This document shows, piece by piece, positions 17,228 through 25,272 of a DNA stretch of 64,000 nt; positions within the stretch are counted from its first letter, which is position 1; every line of letters starts with the position of its first letter. The stretch is taken from the NCBI GenBank assembly GCA_913063165.1, contig CAJXZL010000002.1:1-64000 (forward strand). Reading direction: 5' to 3'. This DNA is from an uncultured Saccharospirillaceae bacterium (GTDB lineage: Bacteria; Pseudomonadota; Gammaproteobacteria; Pseudomonadales; Natronospirillaceae). Both the position numbers and the translations under genes were made by a program. Under the pieces are notes generated by a model. The model was not told where the DNA came from and did not search any database. It was given only the letters and a program-made list of their open reading frames with translations.

Positions 17228-18280
17228 GTGATTATTGGCGAATACAAAACGGATTACGGACAGGACGAAGGCATCTGGAATACCTGGGCTAAAAAGCTGG
17301 GGTTTGTTGTGGCCTTGTTACTGCTGTTACTCATTCCCTTTATTGGAAACGACTACCAACTGCTGATGGCCGGACAAATCGCCATTTTTGTCATCGCGGT
17401 AGTTGGCCTTAATGTGTTGGTCGGATACACCGGACTGATGTCGTTAGGGCACGGAGCGTTCTTTGCTTTGGGTGCCTATACGACGGTTGCACTGCACCAA
17501 TTTTTTCCGCACCTGTTTCCGCTGATAACCTTGATAATTTCAATGGTGGTCGCGGGCTTTTTTGGTTTTCTATTTGGCTTGCCATCATTGCGGGTTAAGG
17601 GATTGTATTTAGCGGTTGCGACCCTATCTGCCAACTTCATCGTGTTGTTTTTCATTCGACAAGATTGGTTGGAGCATTTAACGGGTGGTCGCGGTGGCAT
17701 AGAAACGCCCAACGCCTATTTCTTTGGCACTGAATTGATTACCAATCAACAAAAATACTTTTTGATCGTGCCGATCGCGATCGTCATGTTTCTATTTGCA
17801 CAGAATCTTTTCCGAAGCCGGTTTGGGCGCGCATTGATTGCCATCAGAGACAATGACCATTCTGCAGAAATTTTGGGCATTTCATTGTTCAATTACAAAC
17901 TCAAAAGTTTTGTGATATCGGCAGCCTATTGCGGTGCTGCGGGTACGCTGTGGGCCTATTTCTTCCCTGCGATTCTGCCAGAAGATTTCGGTCTCAATAT
18001 GTCCATTACGCTGTTAATCTGCCTGGTTGCCGGTGGTATGGGGCGTTCACTGGGTCCCATTTTTGGCACGATCTTGATATTGATGGTGCCAGAGCTGCTA
18101 AAAATGGGTGCGTTTTACTTTTCAGAAGGTAACGCGAGTGCACAGATCTATTTCAGCCCGATTCGAGATATCGTATTCGGTCTGATGATTATTGGTTTCT
18201 TGATTTTCGAGCCCATGGGATTGGTATCCATTTGGGATCGTTTTTGGCGATTTATCAATCGTTGGCCGTTCGCAAAATAA
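17228..18280 (+). CDS. livM: HAAT-type ABC transporter permease (LivM)
   Basis: A 350-residue membrane subunit. Conserved LivM segments include VGLNVLVGYTGLMSLGHGAF, LRVKGLYLAVATLS and the coupling-helix region GRALIAIRDNDHSAEILGIS, then FVISAAYCGAAGTLWAYF. The GTG start at 17228 follows a GGAAGAG motif. It pairs with LivH to form the translocation pore. The sequence ends with a basic C-terminal tail (WDRFWRFINRW). Confidence 0.92.
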   Translation: MIIGEYKTDYGQDEGIWNTWAKKLGFVVALLLLLLIPFIGNDYQLLMAGQIAIFVIAVVGLNVLVGYTGLMSLGHGAFFALGAYTTVALHQFFPHLFPLITLIISMVVAGFFGFLFGLPSLRVKGLYLAVATLSANFIVLFFIRQDWLEHLTGGRGGIETPNAYFFGTELITNQQKYFLIVPIAIVMFLFAQNLFRSRFGRALIAIRDNDHSAEILGISLFNYKLKSFVISAAYCGAAGTLWAYFFPAILPEDFGLNMSITLLICLVAGGMGRSLGPIFGTILILMVPELLKMGAFYFSEGNASAQIYFSPIRDIVFGLMIIGFLIFEPMGLVSIWDRFWRFINRWPFAK

Positions 18281-18314
18281 TGTTGTCACTATAAAAACAA
18301 GAGAGGTTACAACC

Positions 18315-19511
18315 ATGGCAATTAAGAGAAGAACCTTACTGCAAGCTGGGGCAGCGTTAACCGCTGCTGTTGCTGCACCCTCCATCGTTAGGGCTGAAAC
18401 AAAAGTCTGGCGTGTTGGTGCATCACTGCCTATGACGGGCCCGTTTGCCACTGCGGGGCAATTAGTCGCTCCTGCGTTTGCAGAATTCGAAACTGTCGTT
18501 AACGATAACGGTGGTATCGGCGGTATTCCAATCAAAATCGAAGTAGAAGACTCAGGTTATATTCCAAAAAATGCCTTGGCTAACTTCCAACGCGCGCTTG
18601 CGGGCGGAGATCTCCATTATTACTTTGGTGATTCAACAGGTTTCATGGAATTGGTGGGTCCATCGCTGAAGGGTGACCAGGCAGTCATGATGGGGTCCAC
18701 CTCGTTTGCTTCTGTATTGGCGAATCCAAAAGAAAGACCCTACCAGTACATGGCAGGCCCAACCTATGAAGACCAGTTTGAAATTCTACTGAGAGATGTT
18801 GCAGCAAAAGGCGGTAAAACCGTCGCATTTATCTATTCAGATACAGAGTTTGGCAGGGATCCAATTGCACATGGTAAAAAGATTGCTGCAGAACTCGGTT
18901 TGAAAGTCGTTCTGGATGAAGTCACCAAGGCTGCCGGTGCTGACATTGAGAGTCACGTGACCAAATTGGCACAAGCGAATCCAGACTATGCCCTACTGCA
19001 GGGTTATGTCACAGGCGTATGGCCACAGCTTATTGGCGCAGCACGTGCGTTTGGCTTAAAAACCCAATTTATGGGTACCTTCTGGGCCATGGAAAAGGTG
19101 GTGGCGGATAAGGTAACGGCACAAGCGGGTCCTTTCTTGGACGGTTATCAGGGTGTTATGCCGTACCGATATTTCTATGATCAAGAAAATGCGCCGTATT
19201 ACCGTGAATTGGCAGCTCAGAAAAAGGCCGCTAATCCCGATTTCCCCGGTTATGTCGTGACTTGGGAACTTGAAGGCCGTTTGAATCTTGAGATATGGAA
19301 AAAGTCTATGGAGATGACTTTAGAGGCAAACAAAGAGATCAATGCAGATAATCTAATGGCTTCCTTTAGAAGCATTAAGGATTGGGATAGCGGCGGTTTC
19401 TTTGGTGCACCGGTCACGATCAAAGACCATAAGATTGGCCAGGGCAGGGTGTACCGTTACAGTGCGGAAACCAAACTGTTTACGCCTTCATCTGACTGGT
19501 TCACTACCTAA
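18315..19511 (+). CDS. Periplasmic substrate-binding protein of the HAAT transporter (LivJ/LivK-like)
   Basis: A 398-residue binding protein. It starts with a twin-arginine-like signal (KRRTLLQAGAALTAAVAAPS, cleavage near residue 27), so it may be exported folded by Tat. The mature part has the two-lobed Peripla_BP_6 pattern: VGASLPMTGPFATAGQ, NDNGGIGGIPIKIEVEDSGY and VAFIYSDTEFGRD. The cluster encodes no second binding protein. The ligand is not known; the linked acyl-CoA synthetase suggests an organic acid. A GC-rich hairpin just after the stop may stabilise this part of the mRNA, as is common for abundant binding proteins. Confidence 0.92.
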   Translation: MAIKRRTLLQAGAALTAAVAAPSIVRAETKVWRVGASLPMTGPFATAGQLVAPAFAEFETVVNDNGGIGGIPIKIEVEDSGYIPKNALANFQRALAGGDLHYYFGDSTGFMELVGPSLKGDQAVMMGSTSFASVLANPKERPYQYMAGPTYEDQFEILLRDVAAKGGKTVAFIYSDTEFGRDPIAHGKKIAAELGLKVVLDEVTKAAGADIESHVTKLAQANPDYALLQGYVTGVWPQLIGAARAFGLKTQFMGTFWAMEKVVADKVTAQAGPFLDGYQGVMPYRYFYDQENAPYYRELAAQKKAANPDFPGYVVTWELEGRLNLEIWKKSMEMTLEANKEINADNLMASFRSIKDWDSGGFFGAPVTIKDHKIGQGRVYRYSAETKLFTPSSDWFTT

Positions 19512-19521
19512 AAAAGGACAA

Positions 19522-19543
19522 GAGAGCCGCAAACGCGGCTCTC
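19522..19543 (+). terminator. Intra-operon GC-rich hairpin after the binding-protein gene
   Basis: A perfect 9-bp stem, GAGAGCCGC/GCGGCTCTC, has a 4-nt AAAC loop and no T-tract. It lies 10 bases after the binding-protein stop and 12 before the livF start. A GGAG ribosome-binding site follows directly. Its position fits a 3'-end stabiliser or partial terminator that raises binding-protein output over the ATPase. Confidence 0.75.
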
Positions 19544-19555
19544 GGAGCGACTCCT

Positions 19556-20347
19556 ATGCTACGAATTGAAAACATCGATGTGGATTACCACCATGCCATT
19601 CAGGTCCTGAAAGGATTGTCTATTGCCGTAAAATCTGGCGAGGTGACTGCTCTACTGGGTGCTAACGGCGCGGGTAAAACCACGGTGTTAAAAGCGGTGT
19701 CTGGATTGTTACCGCTAGAAAACGGTCACATTGGTGATGGTAGAATCTTTTTCGACGACAAATTGATCAATAAGACAAAGCCCCATGAATTAGCGCGAAA
19801 CGGCTTGGTGCATGTTCGAGAAGGTCGCCGGGTGTTTGCCGAGATGTCGGTCGAAGACAATTTGATTGCGGCCTCCTACGCGCTTACCGGACGCAACGCG
19901 GTTCCGGATTACGAACAGGTGTACCATTATTTTCCGCGTCTCAAAGAGCGTATGAAACAGTTAGCTGGCCTCCTGTCTGGTGGTGAGCAACAAATGTTGG
20001 CGATAGGTCGCGCTATCATTGGTCAACCCAAGCTCATTTTATTAGATGAGCCCTCGTTGGGTTTGGCACCCATAGTGGTAGAAGAAATTTTTAACATCAT
20101 CAGCAAAATTAACCGTGAACAAAAGGTCAGTATGTTGCTGGTTGAACAAAATGCCGGTGCTGCCTTTAGTATCGCGCATCAGGGTTATATTTTGGAAAAC
20201 GGTAAAGTGGTTTTAGAAGGCACCATTGAAGCGCTGCGCCAAAATGAAGATATTCAAACGTTTTACTTAGGTATGGGCGAGCATCACGACGAAAAATCAT
20301 TTCGGGATGTTAAACATTATAAACGACGTAAACGTTGGTTAAGTTGA
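19556..20347 (+). CDS. livF: HAAT-type ABC transporter ATPase (LivF)
   Basis: A 263-residue ATPase, the second nucleotide-binding subunit. Walker A is GANGAGKTTVLKAVSG, the VHVREGRRVFAEMSVEDNL stretch is LivF-like, the signature is LSGGEQQMLAIGRAI, and Walker B is LILLDEPSLGLAP. It ends with an unusually basic tail (KHYKRRKRW). GGAG lies eight bases before the ATG. The acyl-CoA synthetase begins seven bases downstream. Confidence 0.93.
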   Translation: MLRIENIDVDYHHAIQVLKGLSIAVKSGEVTALLGANGAGKTTVLKAVSGLLPLENGHIGDGRIFFDDKLINKTKPHELARNGLVHVREGRRVFAEMSVEDNLIAASYALTGRNAVPDYEQVYHYFPRLKERMKQLAGLLSGGEQQMLAIGRAIIGQPKLILLDEPSLGLAPIVVEEIFNIISKINREQKVSMLLVEQNAGAAFSIAHQGYILENGKVVLEGTIEALRQNEDIQTFYLGMGEHHDEKSFRDVKHYKRRKRWLS

Positions 20348-20354
20348 GGTAGGG

Positions 20355-22190
20355 ATGTCATTAGACGGTCAATTCGAACATACAGGGTACGTCAGCGTCA
20401 CCCAAATGCTAGAGCAGCATGCCAGCGCATTTTCAAATGAAGTAGCCATTCGCCAAAAGAAATTTGGTATTTGGCAGGAAATGACATGGCTGCAATATTT
20501 TGAAGAAACACAGCTCATTGCTGCGGGTTTACTGTCTATTGGTATCGAGCCTGGTGCACATTTGGGCATTGTTGCTGAGAATTGCCAAGAATGGATTATG
20601 GCCCAGTTGGGGTCCAATTTTGCCAATACAGTGCCCTGCGGCGTTTATCCTACCAGTCCAGCCAATGAAGTCCTGTATCTGCTCACCAGCGCTGAATGCT
20701 CATTGGTTTTCTGTGAAGACCAAGAGCAGGTGGATAAACTGCTTGAGATTCGAGACCAATTACCCTTGGTTAAAAAAATCGTGGTGTTCGATGACAAAGG
20801 TTTAAAGAACTATCAAGAACCAGATTTGATGACACTTGACGCATTGATGGCCCTTGGAAAAACCTTTTTAGAGCAGCACCCACATGCTGTGGCCGAGCGT
20901 CATGCACTCCAGGTACCAAACGATACGGCCTTGGTGGTGTTTACCTCTGGGTCTACTGGCTTGCCAAAGGCAGCTATGATTTCCTTTGAGAATATGTGGC
21001 ACCAAATGAAGTTGCTGTGGGACACGGTGCCCGCTGAAATGCATCAGGATATTCTGTCTTACCTGCCACTCTGCCATATTGCCGAACAGGCATTTTCAGT
21101 GCTGAACGCTATTGCCCGTCGTATGACAGTGAACTTTGGTGAAAGTCTACGAACCATTCGTACCGATCTGCAAGAAATTGCACCACAGATGTTTTTTGGT
21201 GTTCCCCGCGTCTGGGAGAAAATGCAGGCTGAAATTGTGGTGCTGACCTCTCGTAGCGGTGGCATACGCCAATGGTTGATTAAAGCAGCCATGGCGAGCG
21301 CGCAAGCGCGGGGCGAACAATCACCTGATGACTGGAGCTTGTCTGAGCGGATCCGTTTTCAGCTCTGGTACTGGACGATCTATCGTTATCTGTTGAACTA
21401 TTTGGGTCTTAGAAAATGTGAAATTGCGATGACCGCAGCAGCGCCTATTTCACCCCACCTGTTAGCGCAATTCCGCGGTATGGGTGTGCCCTTGGTTGAA
21501 ATCTTTGGTATGACAGAAACTACTGGAGCCGCCACAGTACAACCCTTTAACTTTAAATGTGCAGGTCGTATTGGGAAACCAGGTATTGGCGTTGAGTGCA
21601 AGATTGCTGAGGATGGCGAATTGCTGGTCAAAAGTGGCATCATTTTTAAGGGGTATTATAAAAACCCTGAAGCAACTGCTAATACGATTCAAGATGGTTG
21701 GTTACATACTGGTGACATTGCAACCGCGTTTGAAGATGGCTCGTACAGCATTGTAGACCGTAAGAAAGACATCATTATCAACGCTGCCGGCAAAAACCTG
21801 TCGCCAAGTTTGATAGAGAACACCATGAAGGCGAGTCCGTATATCAAGGAATGTATTTGTATTGGCGACCAACAACGCTATGTGGTGGCCCTCATTCAGA
21901 TTGACTATGACACCGTGACAACATGGGCAGAAAGCAAACAAATTTCCTATACTACCTTTAAGTCTTTAAGTGAAAATGCCGATGTTGTAGCGCTTATCGA
22001 AGAAGAGGTGGCTACTGGTAACAAACGGTTGGCTCGGGTAGAACAAATCAAAAAGTTTGTTCTATTGACCAAAGAACTGGACCACGATGACGGTGAAGTA
22101 ACCGCCACCATGAAAATTCGACGCAGCATTATTGCCAAACAATATGCCGCGCAAATTGAGGCCCTGTACGAAGACAAGCAGATTGCGTAA
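20355..22190 (+). CDS. AMP-dependent acyl-CoA synthetase (long-chain type)
   Basis: A 611-residue adenylate-forming ligase that would activate a carboxylic acid to its CoA thioester. Motifs: P-loop VFTSGSTGLPKAAMIS, IFGMTETTGAATVQ, DGWLHTGDIA, and the hinge/C-terminal region VDRKKDIIINAAGKNLSPS. The AAGKN type of A8 motif and the length fit the FAA1/long-chain group rather than acetyl-CoA synthetases. It follows livF by seven bases, so it is probably the last gene of the transporter operon and likely acts on the imported compound. Similar transporter-ligase clusters are common in proteobacteria, but the acid is usually not known. Confidence 0.9.
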   Translation: MSLDGQFEHTGYVSVTQMLEQHASAFSNEVAIRQKKFGIWQEMTWLQYFEETQLIAAGLLSIGIEPGAHLGIVAENCQEWIMAQLGSNFANTVPCGVYPTSPANEVLYLLTSAECSLVFCEDQEQVDKLLEIRDQLPLVKKIVVFDDKGLKNYQEPDLMTLDALMALGKTFLEQHPHAVAERHALQVPNDTALVVFTSGSTGLPKAAMISFENMWHQMKLLWDTVPAEMHQDILSYLPLCHIAEQAFSVLNAIARRMTVNFGESLRTIRTDLQEIAPQMFFGVPRVWEKMQAEIVVLTSRSGGIRQWLIKAAMASAQARGEQSPDDWSLSERIRFQLWYWTIYRYLLNYLGLRKCEIAMTAAAPISPHLLAQFRGMGVPLVEIFGMTETTGAATVQPFNFKCAGRIGKPGIGVECKIAEDGELLVKSGIIFKGYYKNPEATANTIQDGWLHTGDIATAFEDGSYSIVDRKKDIIINAAGKNLSPSLIENTMKASPYIKECICIGDQQRYVVALIQIDYDTVTTWAESKQISYTTFKSLSENADVVALIEEEVATGNKRLARVEQIKKFVLLTKELDHDDGEVTATMKIRRSIIAKQYAAQIEALYEDKQIA

Positions 22191-22212
22191 AGGCTAGATG
22201 CTGTATGGGAAG

Positions 22213-22230
22213 GGGGCCACTATAGGCCCC
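22213..22230 (+). terminator. GC hairpin after the acyl-CoA synthetase operon
   Basis: GGGGCC/GGCCCC forms a 6-bp stem around ACTATA. No T-tract follows. It lies about 22 bases after the synthetase stop and inside the longer form of the small ORF that follows. It could be a weak or Rho-assisted terminator. Confidence 0.35.
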
Positions 22231-22257
22231 ACTAGCAAAGCGAGTATGAGGTGTGTC

Positions 22258-22542
22258 ATGACAGCACTTTTTACGGCACGTATCGAGCAATGGCGATTCC
22301 AATCGCCGCTTCAGCCACATTTTGCTGTGGTCTCTATCCCTCTGTTCTTATCCTGTTGCAACGCAATGAGCCAACGACATTATCAACGCCAGATTGTGAA
22401 TATCGATGGTACACCCCTTCAAGATAGTCTTGGTGTCTTACCTACCGCGTCGCTTGCCGCCGTCACTCTACTAGGGGTGCTGTGGCCGTATCAGTGTCGT
22501 ACACGTGATGAGGCACTGTCTTCAGTAGCAAAAGGAGTCTGA
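22258..22542 (+). CDS. Doubtful small ORF directly upstream of phoH
   Basis: An open frame of 94 codons from ATG 22258 (GAGG seven bases upstream), or 114 codons from ATG 22198 (AAAGG upstream). It stops two bases before the phoH start, and the phoH ribosome-binding site (AAAGGAG) lies inside its 3' end. The predicted protein has a hydrophobic patch (FAVVSIPLFLSCC) and another near the end (LAAVTLLGVLWPY). No family is recognised and composition is not convincingly protein-like. The tight junction is the only real support. If it is not a gene, this is a 350-bp leader of phoH. Confidence 0.3.
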   Translation: MTALFTARIEQWRFQSPLQPHFAVVSIPLFLSCCNAMSQRHYQRQIVNIDGTPLQDSLGVLPTASLAAVTLLGVLWPYQCRTRDEALSSVAKGV

Positions 22543-22544
22543 CA

Positions 22545-23933
22545 ATGAACGCATCGAATAAAGTTTATGTACTCGATACCAATGTGTTGATCCACGATCC
22601 CAACGCGCTGTTCAATTTCGAAGAGCATGATGTGTATATTCCCATGCTCGTATTGGAAGAATTGGACAAGCTGAAGTCGGGCTTAACCCCTGTGGCAGCC
22701 GATGCACGTCACGCTGTCCGTGCGATAGATGCCGTGCTGTTCGACTCAAATCCCGAGCAGGTCAGCAAGGGTGTTGACATTAAAGCCACTGAAGATGACC
22801 CAGGCAGGGGCCGATTATTCATACAGATGTCTGGTGGAGAAATTGCGCATGTGGGCGAAACCAGTAGCCAAAAAAATGACAATCAAATTATTCATGATGT
22901 GATTGAGTTGCAGGAGAATATGACCGATTGCGAGGTCATTTTGGTCACAAAAGACATTAACATGCGCCTAAAGGCCAAGGGCAGCGGCATTGCTGCAGAA
23001 GACTATCAGAATGACCAGTTAATTAAGGATATTGACAGCCTCACAACCGGATATCACGCCGTCAAAGGCTCCTTTTGGGAAGCATTAGAGTCGGTTGAAA
23101 AAATCAAGCTAACCGGCGATAGCCAACAGCTGGTGCGACTCGAATCACTCGAAGCGGTCGTCGGCATGCCTGTGTATGTGAACCAATTTATTTTCGATGA
23201 CACCGAATTTGTTGGGCGCATTAAGGCAGTAGACGAAACCTATGCCAGCATAGAATTGCTCAATACAGGCATTTTGATGCGACAAAAAGTCTGGGGGCTG
23301 ATGCCACGGGATATTCTGCAAGCCATGTCGATGTACCTCATCATGGATCCAGACATTGATTTGGTTGCGTTAAATGGGCCTGCCGGTAGTGGCAAAACCA
23401 TCATTGCCTTGGCCTGTGCCTTAGAACTCACCATGGAAGAAAAGCGTTTCAATCGAATTATCGCCACGCGCAGCACGCGGGGGTTAGATGAAGATATTGG
23501 ATTCCTACCCGGCACCGAAACTGACAAAATGACGCCCTGGTTGGGTGCATTTACCGACAACCTAGAGGCGTTACATTCTGAGGATCTCGATCCTACCGGT
23601 ACATCAGAATATGTTGATAGCAACATCCCGATCCTGTTTAAGTCGTTGAACTTTGTGCGAGGCAGAAGCTTCCAACACAGTTTTCTCATCGTCGATGAGG
23701 CGCAAAACTTAACACCGCACCAAATCAAAACTATCGTAACGCGCGCGGGTGAGGGCACCAAGGTGGTCTGCCTGGGCAACCTAGCCCAAATTGATACCCC
23801 GTATTTAAAACCAACCAGTTCGGGCCTCACCTATATGAGTGAACGGTTTAAAGGCTTTCAACACGGGGGTGCCATTACCCTAGTTGGCGTTGCGCGCAGC
23901 CGGCTTGCAGAATATGCAGAACAGAATCTTTAA
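22545..23933 (+). CDS. PIN-domain plus PhoH-like ATPase (PhoH2/YlaK type)
   Basis: A 462-residue two-domain protein. The N-terminal PIN RNase domain (about residues 1-140) shows YVLDTNVLIHDPNALFNF, LEELDKLKSG and later CEVILVTKDINMRLKA, giving the usual acidic residues. The C-terminal PhoH domain carries Walker A LNGPAGSGKTIIALA, Walker B FLIVDEAQNLTPHQIKTI, and GNLAQIDTPY. The fusion matches PhoH2 proteins, which in mycobacteria act as RNA helicase/RNase toxins with an upstream antitoxin. In gammaproteobacteria they are usually single chromosomal genes of unclear role. The ATG has AAAGGAG upstream. Confidence 0.92.
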   Translation: MNASNKVYVLDTNVLIHDPNALFNFEEHDVYIPMLVLEELDKLKSGLTPVAADARHAVRAIDAVLFDSNPEQVSKGVDIKATEDDPGRGRLFIQMSGGEIAHVGETSSQKNDNQIIHDVIELQENMTDCEVILVTKDINMRLKAKGSGIAAEDYQNDQLIKDIDSLTTGYHAVKGSFWEALESVEKIKLTGDSQQLVRLESLEAVVGMPVYVNQFIFDDTEFVGRIKAVDETYASIELLNTGILMRQKVWGLMPRDILQAMSMYLIMDPDIDLVALNGPAGSGKTIIALACALELTMEEKRFNRIIATRSTRGLDEDIGFLPGTETDKMTPWLGAFTDNLEALHSEDLDPTGTSEYVDSNIPILFKSLNFVRGRSFQHSFLIVDEAQNLTPHQIKTIVTRAGEGTKVVCLGNLAQIDTPYLKPTSSGLTYMSERFKGFQHGGAITLVGVARSRLAEYAEQNL

Positions 23934-23950
23934 TCCACTGAACCGATAAT

Positions 23951-24007
23951 GGCCCGGCAAGGTAATAGTGACCCAGCAAGGTAATAGTGACCCGGCAAGC
24001 TATAGGA
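23951..24007. repeat. Three copies of a 19-bp tandem repeat
   Basis: Units at 23951-23969, 23970-23988 and 23989-24007, with core CCCGGCAAGGTAATAGT. The first two differ by two bases and the third is degraded at its end. It lies just after phoH and before the terminator of the sulfotransferase-like gene. Confidence 0.85.
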
Positions 24008-24040
24008 AGCCATTCATAAGGACTGCTGGTCTATCGACAT

Positions 24041-24065
24041 AAAAAAGGCGCCTCTTTTAGGCGCC
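24041..24065 (-). terminator. Intrinsic terminator of the sulfotransferase-like gene
   Basis: GGCGCC/GGCGCC forms a 6-bp GC stem around a 7-nt loop. Read on the minus strand it is followed by six Ts (plus-strand A run at 24041-24046). It lies 28 bp beyond the end of the minus-strand gene. Confidence 0.8.
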
Positions 24066-24092
24066 ATTGTGGTGTGACCTGAGTGAATAACC

Positions 24093-24980
24093 CTATCGGG
24101 CAGTCCATTGGTCTTTCAACGCTTGAAATCGCTCTGCCGGATAGAGTTGTTTCAACAAGTCGTAATCAAATAAACGGTCGACCAAGGGTGCGTCAAACTG
24201 CAGGTGCTTTTTACAGTACTTATAAAAATCTGCCCCTGCACCCTGTTCATTGGTGTTGGCCATGACAATCTCAATGTCTTGGCCTAGATAGGTTTTGATC
24301 TTGGAAGGGTATTGGGTGTTCATGTACTCCATCGCAAAGACCAAGCATTGTGTGTTGCCTTGCGCGGCATACATGAACCCTTCATCTACCTGCACATCGC
24401 TCTGTGATAGATCGATACCATAGAAATCTTTCAGTTCGTCTAGGTAAAAGTTCATCTGCCAACGCGTTGTTTCTTCAAGAAAGCCGCTGGACAGCATGTC
24501 GTTTTTCACCATGGCCGCTGCTGCTGCAAAATCGTCCTGCTTCAGTGATTCCTGCTGAATTTCTTTCAAATACACGTCGGGGTTTTGAAACTTGCCCCCT
24601 AAGGCGCGCGATATAGGGTCTCTGACCAAAGTAATCACAGTAATTTTCTTGTTCGCCATTTCGCCAGATGTGAGCATGTCGCGAATCACGTCCTGTTCTA
24701 CGTGCCGAGGCGTAATGGAGTTAATCTCAGAATCGTTGTTGTAACCTTCTGTCAGGGAATGGATGTCATAGATTCGGGTATCAGTGCCCCAATCAGCAGA
24801 GACCAGTGACCTAAAGGCCGTACTAGAGCCGACATGACCGGGCGTAGCAATGATGATAATCGACTGTGCCTTTCTTATTTCTGACCGGTATTTCAAACCA
24901 AACACGAATTTAAACAGACCGGGGAAAGTTTGCGCCAATTGGGCGAGGCGATTTTTTAAGTTGGCATGATTCATTAGCAT
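24093..24980 (-). CDS. Sulfotransferase-like protein (NKWYS / capsular polysaccharide synthesis type)
   Basis: A protein of about 295 residues with two features of PAPS-dependent sulfotransferases. One is an N-terminal phosphate-binding loop (IIIIATPGHVGSSTAFRSL); the other is VITLVRDPISRALGGKFQN, which resembles the 3'-phosphate-binding segment. The YDIHSL and RDP..R patterns recall the NKWYS family named for putative capsular polysaccharide synthesis. The acceptor is unknown and no polysaccharide genes are adjacent, so this is a single orphan gene. Starts at 24980 and 24974 are both ATG; 24980 is used. It is the only minus-strand gene in this stretch and lies between two tandem repeats, which hints at insertion. 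Confidence 0.65.
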   Translation of the reverse strand: MLMNHANLKNRLAQLAQTFPGLFKFVFGLKYRSEIRKAQSIIIIATPGHVGSSTAFRSLVSADWGTDTRIYDIHSLTEGYNNDSEINSITPRHVEQDVIRDMLTSGEMANKKITVITLVRDPISRALGGKFQNPDVYLKEIQQESLKQDDFAAAAAMVKNDMLSSGFLEETTRWQMNFYLDELKDFYGIDLSQSDVQVDEGFMYAAQGNTQCLVFAMEYMNTQYPSKIKTYLGQDIEIVMANTNEQGAGADFYKYCKKHLQFDAPLVDRLFDYDLLKQLYPAERFQALKDQWTAR

Positions 24981-25081
24981 GAGCAAAAGACCTGTAAGTA
25001 TTGGTTGTCAGCGATCATTGGCAATAGGTTCTTATAAATACTGGGGCATTGCAAGCGGTGACTGGTTTTCCCTGCCTATCC

Positions 25082-25134
25082 CAATAACTGAATGTGACAC
25101 TCACAATAACTGAATGTGACACTCACAATAGCTG
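25082..25134. repeat. 22-bp tandem repeat, about 2.4 copies
   Basis: Units 25082-25103 and 25104-25125 are identical (CAATAACTGAATGTGACACT plus CA). A third partial copy at 25126-25134 has one mismatch. The array lies in the divergent spacer between the sulfotransferase-like gene and gacA. Confidence 0.9.
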
Positions 25135-25272
25135 TCCATGCTGCGCTTTTCATTTTTCAAATTGATATACAGCGCCATGGGGTGAATATTCCCCAATGCT
25201 AAGGGATCTCCACTGGACTTTTCATGGTGCATTTTGTTCAATGAAGCACTCTATAACAGGCTAGGTTAACTT

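Noticed and set aside
23240-23830. 196-codon ORF antisense to the PIN-PhoH gene
   Set aside because: It lies entirely within a clear conserved gene and shows mirror composition; no independent start signal or domain.
23951-25134. CRISPR-like or IS-end interpretation of the two repeats around the sulfotransferase-like gene
   Set aside because: Units are directly tandem without spacers, the two repeats differ from each other, and there are no inverted ends or transposase.
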